From the IMG/VR virus record IMGVR_UViG_3300045051_000485, positions 1-25,778 of that record: a stretch of DNA of 25,778 nucleotides; one strand, given 5' to 3'. The translations under genes were made by a program, and so were the position numbers. The notes under the pieces were generated by a model, which saw nothing but the letters and a program-made list of their open reading frames with translations, did no database searches and was not told the DNA's origin. Shown here piece after piece: positions 13,775-21,696 of the stretch. Source of the stretch: a virus. The stretch's first letter is position 1. Each line of letters begins with the position of its first letter.

Positions 13775-14620
13775 CTAGACCCCGATCGCGATCAGCTGAT
13801 CGCGCTGCGCGATCAGTATCTGTTGCTGCAAGTTCGTTAGCCCCGCTATATGCTTGGTCGCGCCCGATCCGTCCACGCCGATCGTATCCACGAATCCGCC
13901 CCGATCGCGCGTACGCCAGATATTCACGGCCAGCTCTAATGTGACTTCGACGATCGCCGCGGGCGGCGTCGGCCCGTAACCCCAGACGGCCGTCACTTGA
14001 TAGCGCGTGTCAACGCCCGTCCACCAGCCGCTTGCGCGGTATAAGCGCCCGTCGCCCGTTTCCTCCCACTCGTAGGATTGCAGCGCGGTATAGGCGCTCG
14101 GGTTCGTGCCGCTCTGGAACGCCACGATCGTAACACTTCCGGATTGGTAGCTCGGCAGCCGCAGATACCGGCTATCCACGCCGCGCACGATCTTGGTTGC
14201 AGCTGCGCCGTACGCCAGATAATCAAACGCCGGATCGGCCAGCAAGCTACGCATGGTCGATCGGACAAGATCGGTTGCCCTGTCCAGACAATCTTGTAAG
14301 ATGTCGTCCGTCGCTGGCGCGACCGTCGCATTCGTCGCCGTCATGAGCGCGGCGTCGGTCGCGAGACTCCCTTGAAAGCTGGCCGTGTACGGCCCGCCCG
14401 GCTTGCCGCGCACGTTGACGCCACTACTCCCGATCGCCGTGATGCCGCGCAAGGCCGTTTGCACCGCCGTCGCCGTCGCCGTGCTGGCCAGGGCGCCCGT
14501 AGATACGCCCTCATAGATCAGCGTAAACGGCGTGCCGGACACCGTGATCAGCTGCTGGCCGTATTCGCTCACTTGCGGCAGATAGCTTCTCAGATCGGCG
14601 ACGGTGGCATAGCTGGCCAT
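13775..14620 (-). CDS. Head-tail connector protein with inserted beta domain
   Basis: 281 aa, about 80-100 longer than usual for HK97 gp6-like connectors. Residues 1-18 (MASYATVADLRSYLPQV) and about 104-281 (DDILQDCLDRATDLVRS and onward, with VTLELAVNIWRTRDRGGF and a C-terminal helix) match the connector family. Between them, residues about 20-104 are a Thr/Gly-rich beta domain (TVSGTPFTLIYEG, ATATAVQTAL, YTASFQG) of the kind found repeated in phage structural proteins. The upstream gene at 14870-15391 carries a similar domain. The connector would form the ring between portal and tail, with the inserted domain likely exposed outside. Confidence 0.8.
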   Translation of the reverse strand: MASYATVADLRSYLPQVSEYGQQLITVSGTPFTLIYEGVSTGALASTATATAVQTALRGITAIGSSGVNVRGKPGGPYTASFQGSLATDAALMTATNATVAPATDDILQDCLDRATDLVRSTMRSLLADPAFDYLAYGAAATKIVRGVDSRYLRLPSYQSGSVTIVAFQSGTNPSAYTALQSYEWEETGDGRLYRASGWWTGVDTRYQVTAVWGYGPTPPAAIVEVTLELAVNIWRTRDRGGFVDTIGVDGSGATKHIAGLTNLQQQILIAQRDQLIAIGV

Positions 14621-14623
14621 GAT

Positions 14624-14869
14624 CTAGCCTTTGGCCTTGTTCGGCGGCGCGTCTTTCGCTTTATTCGGCGGCCTGTCTTTCGCCTTTTGGTCGTCAAGGA
14701 GTCCCCACTTGCGCGCTTCATCTTCCGAGAGCTGGCCGCCACTAGCGACCAAGAGAAACGACGCGCGCGGATCGCCGTCTTTCACCACCGCTTGCTGTTT
14801 GGCGTCCAGATACAGACTCGGCCCGTCGTTTGTCCACATGGCGGATCGCCCTTCTGTTTTCCAGATCAT
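14624..14869 (-). CDS. 81-aa hypothetical head-region protein
   Basis: Its ATG follows the previous TAG directly (TAGATG). Residues 1-60 look folded (SLYLDAKQQAVVKDGDPRA, then QLSEDEARKWGLL, a short helix with conserved-looking Trp-Gly-Leu), and the rest is a Lys/Pro/Asn repeat tail with two KAKD/PPN units. The EARKWGL pattern is seen in small proteins encoded next to connectors in HK97-like phages. It may bind the capsid or nucleic acid; function unproven. Confidence 0.6.
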   Translation of the reverse strand: MIWKTEGRSAMWTNDGPSLYLDAKQQAVVKDGDPRASFLLVASGGQLSEDEARKWGLLDDQKAKDRPPNKAKDAPPNKAKG

Positions 14870-15391
14870 CTAGGTTTGCGCCCCGACCACCGTGAACGTC
14901 GGCGCGGCCTGCGTTCCCGTGTTGATGTATAATTTCGCGTTCGTCGTGTCAATGAGTAGCCCGCCCTTTGCGATCCCGCGCGCCGTCGCGTCCACGCCCG
15001 GCGTCGTCTCGGCTATGGCCAGCGTCGGACTCGATCCCGTTAAGCTACTGGTTGCGGTCATGGTCGGCTGGACACGATGATCGAGCGGCGCCCCGCTGAA
15101 CGTCAATAAGATCGTGCCGATGCCGGCCGTCAGCGTGCCGGCCGTCGCGACGATCGCGGAGGCCGCGCCATTCGGCAGCGCGTCCAGCGCGGTATTGATG
15201 CTGGCCAGAAGCGTGGCGTTGACATTGACCCATGTGATCGCGGCCGTTGTCCAGCCGGCCAGCGTGAGCGTGAACGTGCCGCCCGATGGCGTACCGCCGA
15301 TCGTCAGCGTTTGGACTTCGTTCGTTCCAGCGACGGGCGCGCCGGCGTTCGATAGCGGATCGCCCAATCCGCCGCCTTCGATGACTGGCAA
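14870..15391 (-). CDS. Structural protein with phage beta-domain (head decoration or fibre)
   Basis: 173 aa. Residues about 24-116 are a Thr/Ala/Gly beta domain (LTIGGTPSGGTFTLTL, then ASINTALDALPN and TILLTFSG) of a type repeated in many phage surface proteins and resembling the insert in the connector at 13775-14620. The C-terminal 40 residues (GGLLIDTTNAKLYINTG) resemble the start of fibre domains that display on capsids or tails. It directly follows the major capsid gene, where decoration proteins are usually encoded. It begins after a heptamer repeat region (15406-15470). Confidence 0.6.
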   Translation of the reverse strand: MPVIEGGGLGDPLSNAGAPVAGTNEVQTLTIGGTPSGGTFTLTLAGWTTAAITWVNVNATLLASINTALDALPNGAASAIVATAGTLTAGIGTILLTFSGAPLDHRVQPTMTATSSLTGSSPTLAIAETTPGVDATARGIAKGGLLIDTTNAKLYINTGTQAAPTFTVVGAQT

Positions 15392-15403
15392 AATAGCACC
15401 TCC

Positions 15404-15470
15404 CGAGCTATCAGCTATCAGCTATCAGCTATTGGCTGTCGGCTGATAGCTGACGGCTGAAAGCTAATAG
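15404..15470. repeat. Heptanucleotide repeats with hairpin potential
   Basis: On the plus strand AGCTATC occurs in three tandem copies followed by degenerate copies (AGCTATT, GGCTGTC, GGCTGATAGCTGACGGC). AGCTATCAGC near 15420 can pair with GCTGATAGCT near 15441. The repeats fill the 79-bp gap between the major capsid stop and the next start, so they may end or attenuate capsid transcription. Short heptamer repeats of this kind are known from cyanobacterial genomes; a replication-slippage origin is likely. Confidence 0.7.
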
Positions 15471-16703
15471 TTAAATTCCGGTTATAGTAGCGAAGGCAGC
15501 AGCACGGTAGATCTCAAGACTCAGGCGCTCTTCCGCCCTGATTGTCTGTTTGTTTTCCACGAACTGCGTACCCGTCCAGCCGACATCCACGCGGATGCCC
15601 ATGCGGCGCGAGATGTGCGAATAGAGCAAGAAGTCGCCGATCAGCCCGGTGCCCTCAGTCTCGGCCGTTGTCAGGATGACCGGCAGCCCCCAAATGCGCT
15701 CCGGCCCGGCCTCCGAGGGGTTGCCCCAGATATAGATCCCGTCCGTGGTTCTGAGCAAGCGGATGTCTTGCCAATCGTTCGGGTGAAAGACCGCGCCGGA
15801 CGGCTCTGCGAATCCCGTAAAGCGCACTTTGGTCATGGCCTTGTACACCGCGTCGGGCGTCGGGTCGGCGCCTTTGGCCTGCGTTTGGATGCCGGGCTTG
15901 GTGAGGATGCCTTGCAAGTGCGGGCTAACGCCGGTGCCGGTCAACAGCTCAACCTCTTCCGTTAGCTCGAGCATGAGGGTTAAGCGATCGTCAATCACGC
16001 TACTGATCTGCGGCACGTCGTCCAGCTGCTCATCTGTGACAGGGAGTGTCACAGCGATTTTCTCAACCATCTGCGAGCGCTCAGTGAACACTAAGGCCGC
16101 TTCCGGCTTCGTGCCGCCCTCCGAGACCGACGCGGCGTTATTGGTGAACGTCGTCTCTTCCATGTACTTAATCACGCTGGCCGTGGTGGTAGATTGCGGA
16201 ATCAGATCCGCAACGACCGGCCGCCGCTGCGCCGACAGGATGACGATATTGGTGCGGTTATTCGGCGCCGCGAATCCGGCCGTGGTACTCATCAGAGTCT
16301 TACGCTCACGTCGATCGGCCGTCTCATCGAAGTTTTCGAAGATGACTGAGAATTGCCGTTTCGATCGACCAACGTGATCTTTGCTTAATCGATGCTCGGC
16401 AAATTGCATGCCGAGCGTGCGCGCGGGCGCCGGCAGCCCTGACGGCGTGCGATCGTCCATCTGTCGGCGATCGTTCTTTGCGGCGTCGGCGATGAGCTCC
16501 ATCTCGCGCACCTGGTCGAAGTCGCGCCCCAGGTCGCTCAGCTCCTGATTCAGATTGCGGATGAACGCGACTTTCTCCTCTGATGTGCCGTCGATCGCCT
16601 TGACCTGCGCCATGTCATAGTCCGGCCCGGCTTCCCGAAAGATCGCCGCCAGCTGATCGCGTTTGGCGTCCAGCGCCTGGCCGATCTCATATTTCTTTTT
16701 CAC
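15471..16703 (-). CDS. Major capsid protein, HK97 fold
   Basis: 410 aa. The first ~105 residues are a charged helical scaffold-like (delta) domain ([34 protein letters not shown]), as in HK97 gp5 and relatives lacking a separate scaffold gene. The rest matches the HK97 fold: an N-arm ([17 protein letters not shown]), the E-loop and spine-helix region ([23 protein letters not shown]), the P-domain [15 protein letters not shown] and a C-terminal [20 protein letters not shown] strand set. The prohead protease gene just upstream would remove the delta domain. The product forms the icosahedral shell. Start ATG 16703 overlaps the protease stop. Confidence 0.95.
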   Translation of the reverse strand: MKKKYEIGQALDAKRDQLAAIFREAGPDYDMAQVKAIDGTSEEKVAFIRNLNQELSDLGRDFDQVREMELIADAAKNDRRQMDDRTPSGLPAPARTLGMQFAEHRLSKDHVGRSKRQFSVIFENFDETADRRERKTLMSTTAGFAAPNNRTNIVILSAQRRPVVADLIPQSTTTASVIKYMEETTFTNNAASVSEGGTKPEAALVFTERSQMVEKIAVTLPVTDEQLDDVPQISSVIDDRLTLMLELTEEVELLTGTGVSPHLQGILTKPGIQTQAKGADPTPDAVYKAMTKVRFTGFAEPSGAVFHPNDWQDIRLLRTTDGIYIWGNPSEAGPERIWGLPVILTTAETEGTGLIGDFLLYSHISRRMGIRVDVGWTGTQFVENKQTIRAEERLSLEIYRAAAFATITGI

Positions 16704-17497
16704 AGCTTAACCCCTTGTAATCGCGCCATGATACGCTGACTTTCCAGGTACAGCCGCATGGCGTCGTTGCTATTCTCCGATCGCGGTTCGCTGTCCTTCA
16801 GCATTTGTTTCAGATCGGCCGCCGCTTTCGCTAAGTCGTCTGCAATGCTGCCGATGCGGTTGGTATTGGCCTGGCTAAACGTCCGGCCCGCTTTCGCGCG
16901 GCGGTCTTTCAGCTCGGCCAGGCGGCTAGCGAACGTCGCGATCGCATCTTCCAACGCGGCCGCGTGGTCGGACAGCGGGCGATCTTTCCAGGCCGCTTTG
17001 CTGCCGACCGTTGCGCCATTCATGCCCCATGCCACATCTGAATAATCAAAAATTTCGACTTTCCGCAAATTGCGGATCGTCTTGCCGTCTATCTCTTCGA
17101 AGTCGTACTGAACCGGCACATACGCATAGCTCATCTCGTGCAATGCGCCGGCCGTAATGCTGGTGAGTATTTCGTTCCCGCGCGGCGTATCCAGATAGGT
17201 GCGGCTGATTTCGACGCCGCCGGTCGCATCGGGCGCGTAGGCGATTACTTTGGGCGGCAGATCGGCGGCGCGTATCTCGCGCACGTAGTTAATGGCCGCG
17301 GTCGGTGGCTGCATACTGTCATGCATCCAGAGGAATACCGCCCGATCGCGCCCGTCAACGCTTGGATCGGCAAAGCTGCCAGGCCATGACTTGTCGCCCC
17401 CGTCGTCAACGTTGCCGTGTACGGCCACGATCCCTACGACCGTGCGCCCGTCGATCGCCTTCGTCGCGTGGCGCAGCTGCTTGTATTCCGGCTCCAT
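16700..17497 (-). CDS. Prohead protease (HK97 U35-type) with helical C-terminal extension
   Basis: 265 aa. The catalytic set expected for the family is visible: His59 in LWMHDS, Ser123 in HEMSYAY, and Glu148 in [10 protein letters not shown]. The C-terminal 100 residues are helical and charged ([19 protein letters not shown] and so on), a scaffold-like tail. It cleaves the capsid delta domain and itself during maturation, inside the prohead. It follows the MuF-like gene after 6 nt. The gene order portal, MuF, protease, capsid is typical of HK97-like phages. Confidence 0.93.
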   Translation of the reverse strand: MEPEYKQLRHATKAIDGRTVVGIVAVHGNVDDGGDKSWPGSFADPSVDGRDRAVFLWMHDSMQPPTAAINYVREIRAADLPPKVIAYAPDATGGVEISRTYLDTPRGNEILTSITAGALHEMSYAYVPVQYDFEEIDGKTIRNLRKVEIFDYSDVAWGMNGATVGSKAAWKDRPLSDHAAALEDAIATFASRLAELKDRRAKAGRTFSQANTNRIGSIADDLAKAAADLKQMLKDSEPRSENSNDAMRLYLESQRIMARLQGVKL

Positions 17498-17503
17498 AGC
17501 GCT

Positions 17504-18082
17504 TTACTCCGCAATAACGGGTGATAGCACGCATGTGCAATTCGGGTGCGCCGGCGGGCCGCTGATGCCGCCCGGAAACGATTCGCCTAACGCCGCGCGC
17601 TGTCCGTTCAGACTCTGGCAGATGTCGCACGAATCTGGCCCCATGAGCCATTCAGTTTCGTCTACAACCCCCGAGGCCTGATACGCGGCGATGCTGCCGC
17701 CCGTATAGCCGGCTGCCGATTCGGTTCGGCTGATAGCCAGGCTGCGACTTCGACTCAGATCGGCGCCGGCCTTGCGTATTTCGCGCGCAAGCTGCTCGGC
17801 CCCCCAGCCCTGATCGGCCGCTTGCGCGGTCAAGCGCCGGATGTCGTCTTTGGTCGTATCGGTCACGCCGCGCACGTTCTTTGCCAGCTTGTCAATAACT
17901 TTTTGCACGTAGGGGTTATCCAGCGAAAAGGTGATGTCAATGCCGTCAATGTCGTTGGCGTCGGCAAAGGCGAGTTGAGACAGCTGCGCGTAGAATGGGC
18001 GCATGAGCTTGGCGATCGTGTCGCCGTTGTCCAGCACCGCGATTGGATCTTTCTTCTTATGGCCGTTCAGCGAAACATTCAT
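17504..18082 (-). CDS. MuF-like minor head protein
   Basis: 192 aa, shorter than many MuF proteins, which carry a longer N-terminus. The C-terminal half is diagnostic: ISRTESAAGYTGGSIAAYQ (about 117-135), EWLMGPDSCDICQSLNGQ (144-161, with CxxC) and HPNCTC (179-184). These proteins join head assembly near the portal and are ejected with DNA in some phages. The N-terminal half is helical. No ribosome-binding site precedes ATG 18082; instead a hairpin with a T-run ends immediately upstream, so expression may depend on antitermination or on read-through. Confidence 0.9.
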   Translation of the reverse strand: MNVSLNGHKKKDPIAVLDNGDTIAKLMRPFYAQLSQLAFADANDIDGIDITFSLDNPYVQKVIDKLAKNVRGVTDTTKDDIRRLTAQAADQGWGAEQLAREIRKAGADLSRSRSLAISRTESAAGYTGGSIAAYQASGVVDETEWLMGPDSCDICQSLNGQRAALGESFPGGISGPPAHPNCTCVLSPVIAE

Positions 18083-18086
18083 GGTG

Positions 18087-18130
18087 AAACAAAAAGCGCG
18101 GCGACTCCCGATTGGGAATCACCGCGCTTT
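18087..18130 (-). terminator. Intrinsic terminator or attenuator before the MuF-like gene
   Basis: AAAGCGCGG (18122-18130 read on the minus strand) pairs with CCGCGCTTT (18101-18093), with an inner CCC/GGG stem, followed by TTTTTGTTT right before ATG 18082. This is the most canonical intrinsic terminator in the window. It sits between a promoter candidate (18147-18174) and the gene, an attenuator arrangement. Confidence 0.75.
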
Positions 18131-18146
18131 CGCAAGCACAGCGTAG

Positions 18147-18174
18147 ATTATCGTCAGTATAGCACGATCGTCAA
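18147..18174 (-). promoter_or_regulatory. Candidate promoter before the MuF-like gene
   Basis: On the minus strand TTGACG (18174-18169) and GATAAT (18152-18147) are 16 nt apart. A TATACT at 18161-18156 is a second possible -10 element but lacks a -35. Predicted start near 18140 puts the terminator-like hairpin only a few bases inside the transcript. Confidence 0.5.
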
Positions 18175-18247
18175 CCGCCGATGAACGCCGATGAACGCCG
18201 ATAGATTTTTAGTCCATCGGCGTGTATCTGTCCGACCATCGGCGGTT
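18173..18247. repeat. Direct and inverted GCCGAT repeats in the portal-MuF gap
   Basis: GCCGATGAAC stands in two perfect tandem copies plus a partial third (18177-18205). Inverted copies of the core (ATCGGC) follow at 18216 and 18238. Two nested inverted repeats result: AACCGCCGATG (18173-18183) with CATCGGCGGTT (18237-18247), and ACGCCGAT (18195-18202) with ATCGGCGT (18216-18223). It could be a protein-binding cluster, an origin-type iteron set or a packaging-related site. Confidence 0.7.
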
Positions 18248-18253
18248 AGCGGA

Positions 18254-18409
18254 TTACGGGTCAATAGACGGATACGAGACGCGCGCTTGCCGCCGCTCGG
18301 CCCGGCTCGGCAGCGTGCGCGGCATGTTCAGCGCATCTTCAATCGCGCCGAGCGCCATGAGCAGCGCGGCCCGGAGTGTCAGCAGCAGCTGGCGCGTGCG
18401 ATCGTCCAT
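18254..18409 (-). CDS. 51-aa hypothetical protein after the portal
   Basis: The ATG follows the portal stop with no gap (TAGATG). The peptide begins MDDRTRQLLLTLRAALLMAL, an amphipathic helix, then an Arg-rich stretch and ends YPSIDP. Many HK97-like phages carry a small unknown gene at this place. Codon use and the direct junction support translation, although no separate ribosome-binding site is present. Function unknown. Confidence 0.6.
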   Translation of the reverse strand: MDDRTRQLLLTLRAALLMALGAIEDALNMPRTLPSRAERRQARVSYPSIDP

Positions 18410-19831
18410 CTATGCCACCGCTGCGGCGGCCGCTTCATACTCGGCTGCCAGGTAGGCCTGGGTCGCTTTCTCGATCTTGCGCTCGATCGCCGCGCGGCTC
18501 GCCTTCGTCTCGCGCACCTTTGCGGCGCGGGCTTTCAGCGGAGCCATGGCCGGCGGGGCGCTGGGAGTATAATACGCGCCGTCGCCGTCCGGAACCGCGT
18601 CGTACCCGAGCGCGGCGCGGGCTTCATTCTGGTCAATGATGCGCGCTTGAAAGTTGGCGCGGGCGCGCGTTTGCACCGCGTCAACGTCATCTTGCAGCGC
18701 AGCGACGGTCGACATGTCATAGGCCAGCTTAATACGTTCGCTGCGGATCGTCGCCTCATCCTCAAACTCGATCAGCAGCTGCCATGTCCAGAAGTCGCGC
18801 CACTCTTTGAACGCCGGACTCATCGTCGCATCCCAGAAGCCAGCCCATGCCTCTTTCAGATTGCTATACGTCGCGCGCAGCAGACCAACATACGCGTACA
18901 CGATCAGCGGCGGCACGCCGAACACCATGCAGATACGCGACTCTGAGACGCTTCGTAGGGTCTGGCTAGCCAGCTGGTCTAACTTGCTGCCGACCTCTTT
19001 CACGTCGCTGTTAATGTCCAATACGCCGATGTCGCCGCTGTTCCCGACGCCGCCATAGATCGAGCGCCATTTCGCGCGCACCTCATCGCGCATAGTGTCA
19101 TTCATCGGCATGTTGTATTTCAGGAATATCGGCGGGATGCCGCCATTTTGAAAGTAGGCTAAGATCGTCCCGGTCTGCGCGCTATCGGCCGCCACGCTGC
19201 CGAGCGCGGCCGATAGCGGCGGCGGATCGTACCAGGCCGGCGCGCTTCTGATCAGCAACTCATCAAGGCTATAATCGCGCTTCTGCCGATCGGCCTGCCA
19301 GGTATAGCCGATCAGCGCCCGATCACCTGATGTGCTGTAGCGCGGTGTCATGCACACCGGATTCAGCGGCCATAGCTCCACTAATCGCCCGTTTTTGTAG
19401 ACTTTCTCGCAAAAGAACCGCCGCGGGCTGCTGATGTCCCATGAGACGATCGCCGCTTGCATCAAATCGCCCTCAGTCATCATGGGATTGGGGTGCATGA
19501 ACAGCTGCCGGAAGGGATGCCCCGAGACTTCCTCATAGCTGATCTTGCCGGCCTTGTTGACCTGCTGCTGCACGATGAGCCGCGGATCGCGCGCCGATGT
19601 CGCGCGGATCTGAATACAGGCATAGACTAATTCATTCTGCGCCATCGTCGCTTGCAGCGCGGCGGTATCGGCATACGGCGACTGGCCGGCGCCGCGCACG
19701 ATCCGCGTCTCGATTTCGTTCACGAAACCGCCCGGCGCCAGGCTGATCGACAGGGCTTTGGCTTCGTGCGCGGCGGCCTGCTCCGGCGTCATTTTCCCGC
19801 GCAGCATGTCAAAGAATGTGAGTCTGCTCAT
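18410..19831 (-). CDS. Portal protein (HK97-type)
   Basis: 473 aa from ATG 19831, which overlaps the terminase stop (ATGA); an upstream in-frame start at 19891 lies inside terminase and is rejected. Family features are visible in order: helical N-terminus with QNELVYACIQIRATSARDP, PFRQLFMHPNPMMTEGDL, WPLNPVCMTPRYS, ILAYFQNGGIPPIFL, and FGVPPLIVYAYVGLLRATYSNLKEA, then a helical crown to the end. It forms the dodecameric ring at the capsid vertex for DNA entry and terminase docking. Residues after about 430 (KARAAKVRETKASRAAIERK) are a basic coiled extension. Confidence 0.93.
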   Translation of the reverse strand: MSRLTFFDMLRGKMTPEQAAAHEAKALSISLAPGGFVNEIETRIVRGAGQSPYADTAALQATMAQNELVYACIQIRATSARDPRLIVQQQVNKAGKISYEEVSGHPFRQLFMHPNPMMTEGDLMQAAIVSWDISSPRRFFCEKVYKNGRLVELWPLNPVCMTPRYSTSGDRALIGYTWQADRQKRDYSLDELLIRSAPAWYDPPPLSAALGSVAADSAQTGTILAYFQNGGIPPIFLKYNMPMNDTMRDEVRAKWRSIYGGVGNSGDIGVLDINSDVKEVGSKLDQLASQTLRSVSESRICMVFGVPPLIVYAYVGLLRATYSNLKEAWAGFWDATMSPAFKEWRDFWTWQLLIEFEDEATIRSERIKLAYDMSTVAALQDDVDAVQTRARANFQARIIDQNEARAALGYDAVPDGDGAYYTPSAPPAMAPLKARAAKVRETKASRAAIERKIEKATQAYLAAEYEAAAAAVA

Positions 19832-21195
19832 AGTCCGGGCGTTCCCATCTGCGTTATCGCGATTGCGCCGATCGCAAGGCTCATAACGCAATCTTGCACT
19901 AATGCCTTGTCATCCCATTGATAGCCGATCAACTCGCGCCGTTCCTGCGCCGTCCAGCGCGCCTTGAAGCGGTCATGCTCTAGGAGCAGTTGCAAGGCCT
20001 GGATCGCGTTGACTTTGCTCTTCGCGCTGGTGACAAACGGCTGGATGCGCGCGTCGGTGTTTTCAATCACCGGATCGCCGATGCCGTTCGACTCGACCAT
20101 GTTCAGCCCCGGATAGGCGCGTGCGCGGGCTTCTAAGCGTTGCTGGATAATCGGGTACGGCGCGCGCTCGATCCGCTCGTGGCAGACGCGCTGGAACGGC
20201 TCTGCGGTCATGTCGATCGTATTGATCACCGTCGGATCGTTTCGCCGGCCGATGTCGGCGACGTTCACGTACAGATGTCCAGCGATCGGCGGCTGATCAC
20301 CGATCGCGCCCTGCTCTGCGCGATCCAGGTCGGCGGCGTCGAATACCGCCGCGCCCGAGCCGGAAAAGTCGCATTCATACTCGGCCGCCCATGCTTGCGC
20401 CGGAAACGCCGGCCGCTCTTGGATGTACCATGCGCTTTCCTCCGGCGCGATGCCGCCGGCGCGCTCAGCGTCGGTGTAATAGGCCGGGCAGTGATGCCAG
20501 GGAACCGACTGGCGCGCAAAGCCTTCACCGGCCATGTAGAGACTATGGAACAGATTCCCGATCCCGTTCGGCGTGCTGCCGATAACCAGGCTGCCGCCTT
20601 GCGCCAGCGTCGGGACGATCGACTGGTAAATCTGCTCTGCGTAATCGGCATACGCAAACTCATCCAGATACACGCGCCGCGCCGCGAATCCGCGCCCGGT
20701 CGATCGGTTCGCTGGAATAGACTTGATGCGCGATCCGTTGGCCAACCCCATTTCGCTTTCGTTCTCTTTCACGAGCGCGGGCGCGTGGCGCAGATTCGCA
20801 TGCGTCAAATAGCAGTAGCGCAGCAGATTGACCGCCAGGTCTTGTGAGCGCGAGACTAAAAGGATCGTGGTTTCGGCTTCATGGATCGCGGCGTATAAGG
20901 ACTCGATCGCAAACACTTGTGAGAAGCCGATCTGACGCGCCTTAACCACGATCCTCCGAGGCGCGCTATACCCATCCAAGAATGCGCGCTGATAGGCGTA
21001 GGGCGCAAACGCGATCCGCCCGCGCGTCGGATGCACGATCGTGGCGTACTGCTCGGCCCATGCAACCGGGTCAAGCGTCGGCGCTGCCGTCGTCTTGGTC
21101 GGCGAGGCCTTCGAGAAGTCGAATGGCGCCGGCGAGAGTTTCCCGGTGAAGTACTGCAATTTCCGCGGCCGATTGTTTATGAATCCACTCTTCAT
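19828..21195 (-). CDS. terL: Terminase large subunit
   Basis: 455 aa. ATPase motifs: Walker A-like VKARQIGFS (84-92), Walker B VYLDE (175-179) and the coupling motif GSTPNG (206-211). Nuclease acidic residues fit Asp314 (VADIG), Glu368 and Asp435 (QDCVMSLAIG). The enzyme pumps DNA into the prohead and cuts it. The annotated start at 21195 overlaps the small subunit by 125 bp; a TTG about 12 codons later is an alternative. The C-terminal nuclease is complete. Confidence 0.95.
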   Translation of the reverse strand: MKSGFINNRPRKLQYFTGKLSPAPFDFSKASPTKTTAAPTLDPVAWAEQYATIVHPTRGRIAFAPYAYQRAFLDGYSAPRRIVVKARQIGFSQVFAIESLYAAIHEAETTILLVSRSQDLAVNLLRYCYLTHANLRHAPALVKENESEMGLANGSRIKSIPANRSTGRGFAARRVYLDEFAYADYAEQIYQSIVPTLAQGGSLVIGSTPNGIGNLFHSLYMAGEGFARQSVPWHHCPAYYTDAERAGGIAPEESAWYIQERPAFPAQAWAAEYECDFSGSGAAVFDAADLDRAEQGAIGDQPPIAGHLYVNVADIGRRNDPTVINTIDMTAEPFQRVCHERIERAPYPIIQQRLEARARAYPGLNMVESNGIGDPVIENTDARIQPFVTSAKSKVNAIQALQLLLEHDRFKARWTAQERRELIGYQWDDKALVQDCVMSLAIGAIAITQMGTPGL

Positions 21196-21445
21196 TACGA
21201 AACGCCACCTGATGCCGGCCGAGCGTTTCCAGCGCAGCCTGTAAATAGTCTAGGAGCAGCACGCCGATCCGCGCGCGGGAATCACTTGCAAGACTTGCAA
21301 GTGATTCGCCATGCCGCTGGCGCGACTTCCATGAATGCAGCGTGCCGACCGGAATACCGAACGCGCGCGCGACGTCCGACGGCGCTTGCCCGGCCAGCAT
21401 GGCCGCCAGCGCTTGCGCCTTGATCTGTTCTGAGTATTCCGCCAC
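21071..21445 (-). CDS. terS: Terminase small subunit (putative)
   Basis: 124 aa. Residues about 20-41 are a helix-turn-helix (APSDVARAFGIPVGTLHSW) of the kind used by small terminase subunits and transposase-like proteins to bind DNA; the rest is helical (LLLDYLQAALETLGRHQ, AAEIAVLHRETLAGAIRLLEGL) with a charged end. It precedes and overlaps the large subunit gene, the usual order. It would recognise the packaging site. A possible site lies just upstream (hairpin 21465-21504). Confidence 0.85.
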   Translation of the reverse strand: MAEYSEQIKAQALAAMLAGQAPSDVARAFGIPVGTLHSWKSRQRHGESLASLASDSRARIGVLLLDYLQAALETLGRHQVAFRNEEWIHKQSAAEIAVLHRETLAGAIRLLEGLADQDDGSADA

Positions 21446-21464
21446 GATTGCGCGTCCTATCGCC

Positions 21465-21504
21465 CGCAGAATGGCGCATATGACGCCATGCGCGCCATTC
21501 TGCG
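21465..21504. repeat. 13-bp perfect inverted repeat between holin and terminase
   Basis: CGCAGAATGGCGC (21465-21477) pairs with GCGCCATTCTGCG (21492-21504) around a 14-nt loop; a second, shorter ATGGCG/CGCCAT pair is nested and offset. It begins 8 nt beyond the holin stop on the minus strand. It may terminate lysis-gene transcripts or mark the packaging site, which often lies beside the small terminase gene. There is no T-run. Confidence 0.65.
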
Positions 21505-21511
21505 CTATTCC

Positions 21512-21685
21512 CTAAACCAGCCAGGCAATGATCAGCAGCAACAGGCAGATCACCGCTGCCGCGCCAGCGATGCGCCCGGCCGGCCACTGGACGGCCATAT
21601 GGACAAGCGCCCATCCGAGGCCGACAAGGATGCCGATCGCGATCAGCGTAAAGACGGCATGCGCGCTTCTGATGGTATCAGGCAT
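21512..21685 (-). CDS. Putative holin, two membrane helices
   Basis: 57 aa, ATG 21685 after AAAGGAG. Residues about 9-29 and 38-57 are hydrophobic helices separated by a short VQWPAGR loop, with a charged N-terminus; this is a small class II holin layout. It would permeabilise the inner membrane so that the amidase and glycosidase can reach the wall. It directly follows the glycoside hydrolase and precedes terminase. No family signature is known to me, so the call rests on topology and context. Confidence 0.65.
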   Translation of the reverse strand: MPDTIRSAHAVFTLIAIGILVGLGWALVHMAVQWPAGRIAGAAAVICLLLLIIAWLV

Positions 21686-21696
21686 AGTCAGCTCCT

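Noticed and set aside
14372-14932. 186-aa plus-strand frame opposite the connector genes
   Set aside because: Antisense shadow with extreme Arg content and no ribosome-binding site.
20140-20847. 235-aa plus-strand frame opposite terminase
   Set aside because: It is antisense to a gene with complete terminase motifs and is Arg-rich in the way shadow frames of GC-rich genes are.
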